A stretch of 64,000 bases of DNA. Source: Cladopsammia gracilis (lineage: Eukaryota; Cnidaria; Anthozoa; Scleractinia; Dendrophylliidae). The stretch lies in the NCBI GenBank assembly GCA_022457155.1, contig JAJGOT010000466.1, forward strand, positions 518,501-582,500. Direction: 5' to 3'. This document shows, one piece after another, positions 1 to 11,930 of this stretch (positions within the stretch are counted from its first letter, which is position 1; every line of letters begins with the position of its first letter). The translations under genes and the position numbers were made by a program. Below the pieces are notes generated by a model. That model was not told the DNA's origin and made no database searches. It saw nothing but the letters and a program-made list of their open reading frames with translations.

Positions 1-345
1 TGGTTGATTGATTAATTAATTAGTTTTCAACAAGAGAACAAACTTTTTTAAGACAAACACCATTTTCAAGTTGAATATGCTCTTTTAAATCCAAAAAAGA
101 AGATTGTTTATCGTTTATTTGATTTCAACAAAAATTGTTTTTTGGCTTCGGGTTATTTTGGGTGGAAAGGATCTCTGTGAAGATTTCAGTTTTGAAGGCC
201 TCTGTTCTCTTGTCGTCTTGGTACCTTTATAAACCCTCATGTCTGGTTCGGAGAAGGTGTGTATTTCTAGTTAATTGGGCCAGCTATACAGGCCACAAAA
301 ACACAACAACGATTTCGTTTTACAAACAATCTAGAAAGGAACTGA
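1..345. other. no gene seen
   Basis: AT-rich unique-looking sequence. The one open frame here (135-359) has no family resemblance, and nothing structured was found. Confidence 0.5.
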
Positions 346-965
346 CCAATATAGTTTGAAGATTTTGAGAACATTTCGAATGATTATGAATTCGGTCTAT
401 CCTGTCTTAAGTACTTGTCCATTATAAATTAGCGTGTTTTCAAATTGGTAAAAGGGTAAGATGGCTCAGGGGCGTAGTTAGGGGGGGATCCTGGAGTGCC
501 CGTGACCCCCCCCCCCCCTCCCTGCCTGGTAAGATAAGTTTAGTAAAGCACAGTGTGGATGTCGACATGACAATTTGGTAAGTACCCTGGCTGTGACTCG
601 GTGTGACCCCCACCCTCCCCCCCCCCCCCCTTTGAAAAATCCTAGCTACGCCCCTGTGGCTCGTAATATTTATTGAACGGAAGTTACATGTCATAGAAGT
701 CAATTTTTTCATGTTATAATTGGGGTCTGTCGATCATGTTAAAATTAACTGAATAATATAGTTTGGAGATTTTACGAACATTTCAAATGATTATTAATTC
801 GGTCTTTCCTATCTCATAAGTTTCATTTTAAATTAACGTTATTTCAAGTTGGTACAAACAATACATAAGATAGCTCGCCACATTTACTGAAGCAGAGGTT
901 CGATTTCTTAAGTCAATATGTTTTGAATCTGTAAGCTTTAATTTTCATGTTATAATTGATATGAT
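346..965 (+). repeat. imperfect tandem duplication, about 400 bp apart
   Basis: The stretch 346-452 (containing ATAGTTTGAAGATTTTGAGA) returns in diverged form at 752-857. Both copies then continue with TAAGAT(A/G)GCT and a shared TTTCATGTTATAATTG. Only the first copy carries the MITE at 467-656, so the second copy shows the uninterrupted arrangement. Confidence 0.7.
467..656. mobile_element. hAT-like MITE
   Basis: A 190 bp element with terminal inverted repeats CAGGGGCGTAG / CTACGCCCCTG, flanked by the direct repeat TGGCT (462-466 and 657-661). C-runs and G-runs lie just inside the ends. Ends beginning CAGGGGCG are typical of non-autonomous hAT elements, whose target duplications are normally 8 bp. 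Only 5 bp match here, so the superfamily call is tentative. The paralogous copy near 866 lacks the element. Confidence 0.7.
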
Positions 966-1980
966 AATCCAGAAAAATAAACGCTATAACGCGTAAAGTT
1001 TGAATAATTCACGGAACACGAGGGAATTTCAAAGCATCTCGAGGCTATATCTACTACATTTTATATCACACTGAGAAAGAAGGAAAAACAAATTAGTATA
1101 TTTTTCATAAGTCAAACAACTTGAAGCAAGATCTTAAAATTAAAAATAGGAAAGTAAGCATTCGATCGCGACTATGTGCAATTTCTGGTACACTGGATAA
1201 AATAATTGAGGATTGGATTAAATGATAACTTTTAAATCCTTTACTAAATCCCATTAGAAACGGCAACATAAGAGGCAAATAAATTTCACAATACCTCAGT
1301 GTTAAGACCGTGAAAAATGCGGGAACATACGCGCGACCGATAGGTTTTCGCCCTGATTGTGCAACGTTTATATTTTTATTTGTTAGGAAATCGATTCTTT
1401 TTACCAAGAAAATAATACATCGTTCTCAATGGTTACAACTATGACGAGAAGTCTTTTAAAACGGTAGATTTCAACAATGTTCTAAAACAGAAACGTAGCT
1501 CCAAACGATTTGTGTTATAAACAGGAACAATATCCGCGACGAGAAATAATGACAAAAAAAACGTTCTTGAAAGTATCAAAGCTGATGTAGCGGTATTTCT
1601 GCAAGTTTACTTGCAGAAATTAGAGTTTATAATAGGATAAAAATACTGCAAAAAGGATCGAAAAGGCTCTTTTTTGTACGACGGGTAATACATGCACCCT
1701 TTGAAAAAAATTATCGGGAGAATACTCCATGTGTGAAATTTTCCCGTCTCTTATGTTTCTTTATTTAATGTAATTTAGCTAAAGCATTTACAAGTTATCC
1801 AATCGTCAATTGTTTTGTACAATGTAGTCGACTTTGTGGAAAGTTGCTAATTTGAAAAGTTGTATAATTTAAAGATTCAGAACAAAAATTACAGAAATCG
1901 GTTAAAACGCTAACATGTCTAAAATTCGAATTATATAAAGGAAGTCTAGCCTCGAGCTAACTAATCATAGACTGATTACG

Positions 1981-1982
<2 letters not shown>
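966..1982. other. no gene seen
   Basis: AT-rich sequence with only short chance open frames. The minus-strand frame at 1105-1407 has no recognisable motif. Confidence 0.5.

Positions 1983-2056
<74 letters not shown>
1983..2056. repeat. (AT)n microsatellite
   Basis: About 74 bp of alternating AT, interrupted near the middle by ATACATACATAC. Confidence 0.97.
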
Positions 2057-2059
<3 letters not shown>

Positions 2060-2387
2060 AAACCTTTGAACCATTTTTAAAAATTATTTTTAAAAGATGT
2101 AGCTAAGTTTCTGTTCCCAAACTGGCCTACAACTCTTGAGATCTTGGGACAAAGTTATATGCTGTTTTGTTTAGGTTTTCTAATTTGAATCAATAAATGA
2201 TGTGGCGGTTTGGCCATTTCACACAATGGAGATCTCAATTAAGTTTATTATTGAAGTAAATTTATTATCAAAGACTTTGTGTTTCTTCGACAACTGTCTT
2301 GTCAATTTATGATTTAAAATTTAAAGTAACGTACCCTTCCAGAAACAACGTAAAAACGAGACTTATTTGTTTGAATGTTTTTCTTAA

Positions 2388-2703
2388 AGGAAACCTCCAT
2401 TGTCAATTAACGTTAAATTGTTGAAAATAAAGTCGAAATTTCGATTATTTTATACCAAATAGATAAGAATATCGTCTATTTTAGCCTTTAAATTTCCCGC
2501 ACGCCGCCATTGTTAAGAATCGACGTTCTTTTGTATACAACAGACAACCGCATGACGTCATAAATATTCAAAATTGCGGCGCGCGGGTAATATAAAAGTG
2601 AAAATCTGTGATATTATTATCCATTGTTTTGTACACTAAAATTATATTTGGACTTCATTTCCAACAATTTAATGTCAATTTGTTATAACGATGGAGGTTC
2701 CCT
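2388..2703. mobile_element. TTAA-flanked MITE, 316 bp
   Basis: Inverted ends AGGAAACCTCCATTGT (left) and its relative at the right (complement begins AGGGAACCTCCATCGT), matching over about 50 bp. TTAA lies on both sides (2384-2387 and 2704-2707). A TTAA duplication is the signature of piggyBac and Kolobok elements. No coding sequence inside. Confidence 0.8.
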
Positions 2704-3778
2704 TTAAAAAAGACTAAGGATGGCAAACCATCACTAAATTGTCCTCAAAAGCTTGAGATCTTTTGTTTTTGTATTTTACACACACACAATACACACATTA
2801 GGGACCGTTCATTAATTATGGGTCAGGGGGGGGGCTGGAGGAAAATTAGGGGGGCCTCGAAAAATAATTGCAACAAGAAGGGGGGGCTCCCAAAGATGTT
2901 TCGTCAGATGAGGGGGAGGGCCTTGAAAAAAAATAAACTTGTTTTTAAATCATCTTTTATTTCATCAGATTATTCGTATTGAAAAATAAACATTTTAGAA
3001 TACCTTGTACTCATACTTAGGTCATTAAAAATGCGAACTATGAAATCAGACTTTATATGACAGGTGGCACAAGATAGTGATCTGTCAATGTAACCGACAA
3101 TTGCTCAGATGATTTTGCGAATTAGAAATACAAGCCTCTATTTTTAAATAGGGCAATTCTTAACATGTGTTATGTTTGTAATGGGGCTAAATGAAATTTA
3201 GGCGAGGTTAAACTCGAGACAATGCTGGCCATCGGTCTCTCAGTATCGGCGCGGGGTGGCCCCGCGGCTCTTTGCTGGTTTTGTCATAGTTTCACAGCTC
3301 TCCCGCGAAGGTCAAGCATTCCGCTCACGTTGCCGTGCTGCTGTAATAAACGTGCTCGTTTGCTTTTCGCTCCCGGCCCTTCCCTCCCTTTAGGTAAGTA
3401 TTTGGTAAGTGCGATTTACTCGCTTTCCACTGATTCCTATCAGTGTGACGGTGCCTTTGGTGGTGGCCGCTCACATGGTTGTCATGGTTACCTCCTGAGC
3501 GTGCGGGCGGCCCCCCAGCCACCAAGCCTTCAGGCACCATCCCCACACTCATCTATTGTTGATGAGTTTAATTGGGAAATTATGCTAAACCTTTTATTAA
3601 ACAAACTTGGATGCAGATATCTTGAACATGAGAAGAAATGTGTTTGTTAGAAACTGAACTATAAGGTGTTGTACAGTATTGCTTGTCCTAAGAAGAATAA
3701 CATCTGACATCGCATGAACTGCATTGGTGTAGCACAACATCTAATATACCAGGTAGTAAGTACAAGCTGTTAACTACC

Positions 3779-4673
3779 CATGGCGTTTAGTCTTACATTA
3801 GGGCTTAGGACAAGATTACTTTCAGTCTTTGCAATCACTTTCACTACCTCCTGAGTCACTGCAAGTGCTTCCAAATTATCTTCATAACTCTCCTTACTAC
3901 TGTCACGGGGAACAGCAACATCCTTAAGGCTATTACTTTCTCCAACAACCTTTTCATCCTCAGATTTTTTTGTTTGGAAAATATCAAATAGGGAGTTTTG
4001 CCCCTAGAGGAACTTTTTTTTTAGCTTTTTTCGTATTTTGCAGAGGCCTTTGTTTGTACCTTTCGTACTTCCAGTACTGATAGAATGCTAAGAATGCACT
4101 GTCTTGCATCTTCATGGAAATAGTAATTCTCTAATAAGTACTTCAGGGGTTCAAGAATGATTGTTTTCTGGGAGTCAGGGTCTTTGTACTTAATGCTGTA
4201 AGTTCTGCCTTTATTACTTTAGATCAGTTGGATTGGGAACTGAAAACCTATCTTCAGCTTCACTCCCAGTTAACAAACTTGCTAATGTTTGACTATTAAT
4301 TTTCTCACCAGAGTTTCTTGTTTTCTCTTCTTGGATTAACGCTTATTTTCCTTCATTCTCCTCTTTCTATGTCTTTTTTTCTGCATTCTCATATGCTGCA
4401 GGATAGTACCGCTTTATTAGTTGGTTGTGGACATGGCTTCTCTGTTTTCTTGTCAATATCCTTTAGTATCTGAAGTTGCTTCTCATAAAAGGAAAGTTCA
4501 TTGCTCTTGTGCGCTGGAATCAGCTGGTGATCTGTGTGATACAGCTTTGAAGATCTCTCTCTTAATTCTGACATCTTCTCCTTAATGTCTTTCACAAATT
4601 TCCACAAATATGCCTTTGTGTTTTCTGGTGAACTGTACATGGAATTCTTAAAAGATGGATGCAAGGAGAACAA
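3779..4673 (-). pseudogene. broken coding remnant, unknown family, inside the 3.0 kb element
   Basis: Three stretches on the minus strand read like protein but lie in different frames. 4673-4389 encodes a charged helical segment containing KDIKEKMSELRERS and LYHTDHQLIPAHKSNEL. Near 4200-4020 a segment contains LEPLKYLLENYYFHEDARQC. Near 3970-3779 an acidic segment contains KKSEDEKVVGESNS. The interleaved frames suggest one reading frame broken by indels. I do not recognise a domain. It starts within bases of the divergent plus-strand remnant, suggesting the element carried two divergent genes. Confidence 0.45.
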
Positions 4674-5590
4674 AAGCTAACAACGGAGATCAATGCAGCT
4701 GATGTAACGATACTGGATGGAAACGTCCAACAACGGCCAGGGTTCCTGAACCAATGCCCGACAGGGAGAATCCATGTCATTACAAAGATGTATTTGACAT
4801 CTCCAACAAGAGAGACACTGGGGAACCACGACCTGTTGACGAATTTGCTCCTCGTGCAAACTTAAAAAAGCGGTTTATGGCGAATACAATCTCAGTCAAC
4901 GACAAGAAAGAAATAGAAGAGTTTTCGATACAGTATGCTGTTGAAGAAGAACATGTTACATTCTATTCAAAGGGGACAGACCTTACATAAATGTGGCTAC
5001 TAAATATATCTGATTTTCGTAACTTTTTATCAGTAGGATGCCCAAAATGTGTTCAACACATGTTGTTCATCAGTAGGGTGTCCAAAATACGTTCAACACA
5101 TGGAAGAGCAGAAAGCATATGCACCGATTCGAGCAAGAGAGAAACAATAAAAAAGAATGCAAAAAAAGCAAAAATCGTTCGTCGATTATGACTGGAAGGA
5201 ACTACAAAAGAGTGGTAAACTGCACTCCCTGACAAAACCGGAACTGCAGCACTATCTAAAGCACTACAAACTTCCCTGTAATGAAAGAAAAGATGACTGG
5301 CTGCAGAGGATCTCAAGCCTTTTTTCTGTTAAGCGGAGTTGTTGACCAAGTCAGGGCATAGTAACATCGTCTGCAATATCAGGCTCCAGTACAATCTATG
5401 GCAAGAATGTGACTGGTAATTATCATGTTGATAACTGACGCAAGTGAAGACAGCGACAGTGACGAAGGACATGTTAGCAGTTCTGAAGATGAGGTCCTAG
5501 CTGCTGGAACTGTGAGTGGAGGAGGAACTTATAATGATCCCAGAAACAGTCACAATGCGGTCTGGTAGAGTGGCTGGTAGGTCAACTGTT
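4655..5590 (+). pseudogene. SAP-like domain protein remnant
   Basis: The frame from ATG 4655 (MDARRTKANNGD) hits TGA at 4700-4702, continues in frame to TAA at 4988-4990 (KKRFMANTISVNDKKEIEEF), then shifts. At 5157-5345 a segment in another frame (DYDWKELQKSGKLHSLTKPE, then a second helix with KLPCNERKDDWLQRI) resembles a SAP DNA-binding helix-turn-helix as found in cnidarian transposon proteins. An acidic serine-rich tail (SEDSDSDEGHVSSSEDE) and a basic end (RSGRVAGRS) follow near 5440-5590. Probably the second gene of the 3.0 kb element. The SAP assignment rests on pattern only. Confidence 0.4.
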
Positions 5591-5815
5591 ATTCATCACT
5601 AATAAAAGGTACCTTCGGTTTTATTCCTGGTTTCGATTGTCAGAAAGTTAAATGGAGAGGGGCGGGGGGGGGGGGGGGGGCTCTGAAATATATCTGAAGA
5701 AAATTGGGGGGGTCTTAAAAAAATAATTACAGTGCAAAGGGGGGCAGGGAAATTTTTTTTGATATTGCTTAATTTTCCTCCAGCCCACCCCTAGCTATAA
5801 TTAATGAACGGTCCC

Positions 5816-7490
5816 TTACATTCACAAAGACAGTACCGATATAAAGTAATCCATTTAACAATATCAGCAATTGCATGTCAAGTTCCGACATTCATGATCA
5901 GTTTTTGTTGTTACAATATTTACGCCATTTTCTTAAATGAATGGACATTTTGTTTCGCGATTTAGCAATGATAGTTTCTATTTGATAAACCTTATTGAGT
6001 CTTGCCAGGAAAACTCTAAGACCAGGGTTTGTTTTGGTGCGTCTACCATTATAGATATACTGTTTACCAACCAACAAAATATGATTCATGAAAAGCTTGT
6101 CTTCACATTCCTGTATACCAAAGCTTGAGATCTTGACACAAAGAATATATAGTTATTTGCTTTTTCGTTTAGGCTTTCTAATTTGACTTGATAAGTGATT
6201 GGATATCTATGAGGTTTTTGGCTATTTTACACAATGAAGATCTGAATGAGTAAAAATTACATTTATAGTTGAAACAAATTTACCAAAGCTTGACTTTTTT
6301 CCTCGATAACTGACTATCTTTTGAATATTTTACTTGAAACAAGGCAAAGGACGTTTAATCATAAATAACATTTTCTCACATGAATCGATAACTATTGTGT
6401 TTTTTTGGTTACTTTACAAATGAACAGATCTATAACAGTCGAATTGCTTGCGATTTAAAATTAGTAGTTATATTTGAGGCTAAGAACGTTTCTGTTTTAA
6501 GAAAGACAGTAAAGAACACTAAACATGAACCTTCAGATCAGACTGAGGCAAATGGTTTGTTTAATCTCAGGCAAGTTAAGGCATGACTAAGGCGTTTCAA
6601 ACGACCCCCCGCGACGAATTTAGAGATCCTTTATTATTGATCAATACAATTAACATCAAAGTTTGATGCTAATAGTAGGATTTACATCTGACTTGGTTAA
6701 TCATATGAGAGTGTGAGTTAGCATCACGTGACATTGCGCTGTACGTGACGTCACAAAATGCGTTTTCTAAAATGGGGAAAGGTTCTGCAATATAATTTTA
6801 AGAATATGTGCTACTAAATTGTCCAGTAGAGTATCAGCATTGTTATTCTGCCTTGTAAGGTGGTATCTGTAATTTGTATTAGAAGTTATTAAGCTATTTC
6901 TAAAGTCACGTGACCTATTTACCCTAATTACGTGATTGCTATTAAACTTGGACATGCGGACAAGGCTATTCCATGACTAGCACCTAAGATGCAAAATATT
7001 GGTGCTCAAAAAGTTTTAATTTGATTTGATTTAATGTTCCCCATTTTACCCTGAAGATTTAAACCGTTAACGTTCAATAACAGGTCACGTGACTGATATT
7101 CGAACGTCACGAATGTTTCATATTATTAAGGCCACTGAAACAATATTGCTTGCAAATTATTAGGAACATTGGACGACGACTTCCTTTAAAAAATGAAACT
7201 ATGCCAAATAAGCAGGTAAACCATGCCTTAACATGCTTGAGATGTTAACTGCTCAAAACCAGTTATTTTAGCGTTTTACAATCTTAATGATTTTCATTTT
7301 CACACCGACAAGGATAGTTTACGACGGTAAAAATTGAGTTGCTTTGGCGATTATTATAAATTTTATTGCATCGAAATGCTCAGGAAAGATTAAAAATTAT
7401 TTATTTGATTTGTAATTTTAAATGAGTTTTGAAAAATATTTTAGTTGTTCGTTTAATTAAAGGGTAATGAATTAAAAAAAAAAACAAGTA
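5816..7490. other. no gene seen
   Basis: AT-rich. Several CACGTGAC and GTGACGTCAC words occur at 6724-7095, but they are not arranged as an obvious promoter. Open frames at 5898-6128, 6395-6586 and 6767-6955 look like chance. Confidence 0.5.
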
Positions 7491-7734
7491 TGTGAAATTG
7501 TTACCACTAACTAGTTTTGAATTGAAGTTTGGCAAGATATATTGTCTGATAAAATCGATATTACCATGACGACGATAAACAAGAAAATTAGAAACCAGTA
7601 AAAGTGAAATTTAGCGCGTTTAAAATTTCGAATTGAAAATCCCACATAGACATCTTAAAATATGGTATATGGCATACATATTTTTGAAGAATAAAATAAT
7701 TATGTATGTTTGATTTCAAACAAATCGCAATAAC
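7491..7734 (+). repeat. dispersed repeat R1, copy 1
   Basis: About 240 bp closely matching 43859-44100. Both copies end at the same bases, AAATCGCAATAAC. The second copy lies inside the inverted-repeat element at 43246-44673, so this copy is probably a solo fragment of that family. Confidence 0.85.
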
Positions 7735-7737
7735 CGC

Positions 7738-7812
7738 CGCCCGGTTAGCTCAGTGGTTGAGATCCGGTCTGCTAAGCGGGAGGTCGTTGGTTCAAACCTC
7801 GACTCCGAGTAG
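7738..7812 (+). repeat. tRNA-like SINE head (degenerate)
   Basis: Carries an A box (TTAGCTCAGTGGTTGA) and a B box (GGTTCAAACCT) at tRNA spacing, with an anticodon-loop-like CTGCTAA. The acceptor and T stems do not pair well when folded by hand, so this is more likely the Pol III promoter head of a tRNA-derived SINE or a tRNA pseudogene than a working tRNA gene. It begins 3 bp after the end of repeat R1. Confidence 0.5.
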
Positions 7813-8040
7813 TCGCCAGTCGCTAAGTCTTCTGGGTAATATATTCAAGATGGCGGGTAGTTGAGAACTCACTAAAGGTGATCAAAGGTCAACAAAAGAC
7901 TCGCTTAAAAAGATGGCATCTTTCACATCACTGTTGCACCCGATAAATGAGCCACTCCTTCTCGAAGTTACTGGGGCAATTTATAAGCTTGAAAATTATG
8001 CCGAGCAGAATGGTTTAACCGTTCTCAACAAAAATATGCG

Positions 8041-9090
8041 TTACGAAAGCCAAGGAGGGACTTCAGACTTTCGACTTTCGACTTTCGACTTTCGACTTTC
8101 GACTTCAGACTTCAGACTTCAGACTTCAGACTTCAGACTTCAGACTTCGCCCTCGGGCATTAATTTTTGTTTCCTTTTGCTTTTGAAGACTGAAAAGTTC
8201 CTTTTCTTAGTGATTTTAGATGTAAAACGCGTGTAAATTGCTTATCCAATTGCGTAACTAACATACTCACAAAAATTCGTTTTCTAGGGCCATTTTAGTT
8301 TTAACAAAAAACAAAACGCAAGCAGCTCTCCTGTTTCTACTAGTTTCTAGTTCTTTGCTTTTTACATTTAAATTTAGTTAGCTTTTCAAAACGATCACTT
8401 CAGATGATGTGTGTGGTAAATACGAAACGTCAAGTAACTGAAAGAAATGCATTTTAGACAAATGTTTGTAACCGCTGTTTGCGTTTTGCTTTTGTTAACA
8501 TGTCCACATACACAAAGCTCACAACGCTGTTAGTTGAAATCGAATACCTTGTCCACTTTTAATCTAAAAATAGTAGATTTGCATTGTACTCTCCAGTTAC
8601 TACAATAGTGGTGGCTTGAGACTACTACACAAATGTTTACAACTTTAAATGTATCATATTTTTTTTACGAAGCCTTCAGACCTTCGGACCTTCGGACTTC
8701 GAACTTGCTTTCGAAGCCCCGACAACGCTGTCAGTTGAAATCGAATACCTTGTTCACTTTTAATCTAAAAATATGGTACATTGAAGTTGTAAACATTTGT
8801 AGAACACTCTCAAGCCACCACAACTGTATACAGGAGAGTACAATACAAATCTACTATTTTTAGATTAAAAGTGGACAAGGTAATCGATTTCAACTATCAG
8901 CGTCGGTTGTGGGCTTTGTGTATGCGAACATGTTGGTTACGCAATTGGATAAGCAATTTACATGCGTTTTACATCTAAAATCACTACGAAAAGGAACTTT
9001 TCAGTCTTCAAAAGCAAAAGGAAACAAAAATTAACGCCCGAGGGCGAAGTCTGAAGTCTGAAGTCTAAAGTCACTCCTCGGCTTTCGTAA
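8041..9090. mobile_element. foldback element, 1,050 bp, 5-bp target duplication
   Basis: Left end TTACGAAAGCCAAGGAG and right end CTCCTCGGCTTTCGTAA are inverted, and ATGCG lies on both sides (8036-8040 and 9091-9095). The arms pair almost to the centre (about 8670/8760). The left arm has an extra stretch of about 230 bp (8268-8497). Each arm also carries a run of (ACTTCAG)n of different length. No coding sequence. A 5-bp duplication does not by itself fix the superfamily. Confidence 0.8.
8060..8148 (+). repeat. ACTTTCG / ACTTCAG minisatellite
   Basis: Short 6-7 bp units: ACTTTCG-like four times, then ACTTCAG-like six or more times. The opposite arm of the foldback keeps only about three units (9050-9072), so the array expanded or shrank after the element formed. 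Confidence 0.85.
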
Positions 9091-9095
9091 ATGCG

Positions 9096-10478
9096 TTGCT
9101 ACTGAAAGGTAGCAACTAGCCAATACAAACCCAGCTAATGACAAGGTTCGAGAGGAGAACCGAAACCATAGTCTTTGCCTGAATGAAATTGTGCATAAAC
9201 GAAGCAGTTGCTGGACTGTTATAGTATAAACAGCGAGCTCCAAGCAGCTATAAAGCGTAGCAAATGGAAGCTAAAATTACAGCCTTGACTGAGACAAACT
9301 TCAACTCTCTACAAGTTGAATAGCTTATCAAGCTACAAATCTCTCTAGGATCCTGAAAATTAAAACCCTTCAAAGACAAAACTAAAATAGCTGGGCCCAG
9401 CGTGACATTAATAGCAGGAAAGACATTCACGGCCAACAGATCATTTCAGATCCTGTCATGTCCGGTATTTCAGAGAGAATAGTTAGAGAAATTCCAACCT
9501 TTCCCACATAAAAATCTACATGTCAATATTAATGGAGAAAACAACACACCAACTGCCAGGCAAAAAAAAGGACGCTAAAATGAAGTCAAAAGCTACAAAC
9601 GCAACACCACGGGAAACCACAACCGACAGACTAGTCCGTTGTATGCACGCGGCTTTGGAAGGGTTTTAAAACTCTAAACTAAAATCCTCCTTAACAAACA
9701 GGTAAATGTAGAATACCCGTTCAAAACATACAGAAGGAGCAAATGGCATTAAAAACATGAGGCAAAAGTCGTGCAGGCCTGCCAACCCCATTTTACACTC
9801 AAATGGTCATAATTACACCTGTTCAAAGGTCACCGCAGCATACATGTAAGTTACACCGCCCCTATGTTTCATTAGGGTTGTAGAAATGCACCCTTGACAT
9901 GCCCGATATACAGTACGGTAATTAGGGGGTTCCTATAAATAGATTGTTTTAGAATTTTATTTTAGGGATTTTTTTTTTACAAAATTGGGATACGGATTAT
10001 TTCCAAAATTTATCCAGGATTGTCCTGCATAGAAACTGTTCAGTCTTGTCAATCAATTGCTTAATGTATACCCTTTTCGATGCCACAGGGATGTTCTTCG
10101 TAGAGTAGTTGAACGATATGCGTTCCATGTTTGGTTCCTCGTTAAAACAGTGCTCTACAATTTAGGAGCGTGATATAAATCCAGGTTATTTTCACCGGTG
10201 TAGCCAGATATAGTGCTCTATAGTAAAGGAGCGGTTATAAAGTAGGTAGACTACTCAATACGAGCAAATATGGATTTTAATACAGTTCTGTTTCGTGGAC
10301 CAACACAAAGTTGATCAACTCATCAGTTAATCTCCATATACACTGAAGTATCGTTAAGGTTTACATCAGCAACATGATCGCGCGACATCGTTACATCAGA
10401 CCGTTATAATTAAAATTCAAAACTTTAAAAATTTAAAAATTACATACTTGCGATTGTGATTGGCTATTTAATGTACGA
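9096..10478. other. no gene seen
   Basis: No confident gene. Around 9260-9480 the plus strand gives short peptide-like runs broken by stops, possibly an old coding remnant, but no motif is recognisable. Confidence 0.4.
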
Positions 10479-11189
10479 TCACTTATACATAAGAATGTAT
10501 TTTCGTCGGTGCCTGCAAGTTGATACGAGTTCATTACGTTTGTTTAAGGTCGCCAATTGCGGTTTCGATATAATGAAAAACTTCTCTGTGGTGCATAAAT
10601 TACAGCGTTTAGTGAGGTTAGTGTACGCTCTAGCCTTTGCGAGGATCTTCCACGAGATTGTAAATTCTTCTTTCTTTTCCTCCAATTGCCACAGATATTT
10701 ACTTAGTTCAGTGTCATTCCTCTTTTTCTCATGTTTAAAAGATGTTAGGTGGTTCCGCCATCTCGTTTTAAAATCTGTGGCTGTAAGGCCCACATATGTC
10801 TCGCTCTTTTCCGTGGTGGTGACTGTGGCTTGGTACACAATTTCTTTCAGCAAGACTTCACCTTTTAATGGACACTCATTCTTGTTTCTACAGTTGCACA
10901 TTTTTTTGGTTTGTTCTTGTTCGGGTTGTGTGGCTGTCTTTAAGATGGCTTTGTTGTGTCCGTCTATAATTTGTTTCATGTTTGGTGTGCAGCTGTAGCT
11001 TAGTTTGATGGTGTTTCTATTGAATATTTTCCTCAATTTGTGGTCAGTTGGGAAACATTTACCAATTAGGTTGATGAACGCTCTTCCTATATTGGTTTCG
11101 ACGTTTCTGTTGAAGGGTGGGTTAAGCCATATTATATTTCTCCGCCTTTTCTTTTGATTTCGTGCTCTTTCTATAAAAGTTGCTATTCT
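10479..11189 (-). pseudogene. Penelope-like retroelement C-terminus with GIY-YIG domain
   Basis: The minus strand is open from 11189 to the stop at 10479 (237 codons). An upstream part resembles the Penelope reverse-transcriptase tail (RRRNIIWLNPPFNRNV, then a long helix), then a cysteine cluster (MCNCRNKNECPLKG), then a GIY-YIG nuclease core (ETYVGLTATDFKTRWRNH). A TAA at 11190-11192 cuts off the upstream part and no catalytic RT motifs were found further out, so this is a 5'-truncated copy. In Penelope-like elements the GIY-YIG nuclease nicks target DNA for priming of reverse transcription. The plus-strand open frame over the same bases is a shadow. Confidence 0.8.
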
Positions 11190-11192
11190 TTA

Positions 11193-11790
11193 TGATACAT
11201 CTATAATGTGTGATTCTATTCCTAACTCTAAACTAATCGCGAATCTAGCTTAGGTCTAATAATCGCTTTACCTCGGCCCAATTTTATATAATAATGATAG
11301 CATACTTTCAACACGTTCTAAAACCATCGGGGATATAATAAAATGCATTCTCTGGAAAATTTGTCTTTATTTGTTCCATAAAAATACAGATTTTTGGCAG
11401 TAAATATGTTTTTGTTATATTTTTTTTGCCAAACTGTTGAAATCTATGGGACAAAAGTACCTTTTCTGACGTATTATTGACAACTTGAGTATTTAAAAAA
11501 AAATGTGATTTTTTAACTATTCGTACCAGAAATTGATGTCCAGTACCATTATGGAAAATATTGACAGAAAAGTGGATATTTTTTTTTTTTCTGCCAAGTA
11601 GTGGCAGAAATTAAACTAAAATTGGTGTTTTCTGCCGTAAGTAAAGAAAACATGGTAAAAATCACAATCTATTTCAATTATCTTCCCAAAAAGATCATCA
11701 TGCTGTTTATTTTCGGCAATAAACACCATAAATAATAATATACTTGCCAAGTTGGAAAAACAATTGCAACATTTGAAATAAATTGGGTGA
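11193..11790. other. no gene seen
   Basis: AT-rich with homopolymer runs and no recognisable feature. Confidence 0.5.
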
Positions 11791-11797
11791 TCGTTAC

Positions 11798-11930
11798 AAT
11801 GCAAAGTAACGTGGAAATTTCCATGTTCCTTTAGGCAGCACGATGCAAAGGAACGTGGAAATTTCCATGTTCCTTTAGGCAGCGCAATGTAAGGGAACGT
11901 GGAAATCTACATGTTCTTTGAGGTTGTCTA
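11798..11930 (+). repeat. 44-bp tandem repeat, 3 units, each a hairpin
   Basis: Units start near 11801, 11845 and 11889. Each contains the near-perfect palindrome GGAACGTGGAAATTTCCATG followed by TTCC. The third unit is more diverged. Confidence 0.85.

Larger units (their letters stand above)
2801..5815. mobile_element. 3.0 kb inverted-repeat DNA transposon, unclassified
   Basis: Left end GGGACCGTTCATTAATTAT and right end ATAATTAATGAACGGTCCC are exact inverted repeats. TTA lies outside both (2798-2800 and 5816-5818). G-rich tracts and a second weaker match (CTGGAGGAAAATTA / TAATTTTCCTCCAG-like) follow inside each end. The interior holds broken coding remnants on both strands, starting back to back near 4660. 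A TTA duplication fits PIF/Harbinger or ISL2EU-type elements, but no DDE motif was seen, so the superfamily is open. The 306 bp element at 19686-19991 has similar GGGAC...CATT ends and a TAA duplication and may be related. Confidence 0.8.

Noticed and set aside
3222..3650. 142-codon plus-strand frame in a GC-richer patch
   Set aside because: No motif, antisense to another frame, and inside the 3-kb transposon; low plausibility as a protein.
7738..7812. Functional tRNA-Ser gene
   Set aside because: A and B boxes are present but acceptor and T stems do not pair; better explained as a SINE head.
10456..10998. 180-codon plus-strand frame
   Set aside because: Antisense shadow of the Penelope GIY-YIG fragment on the minus strand.
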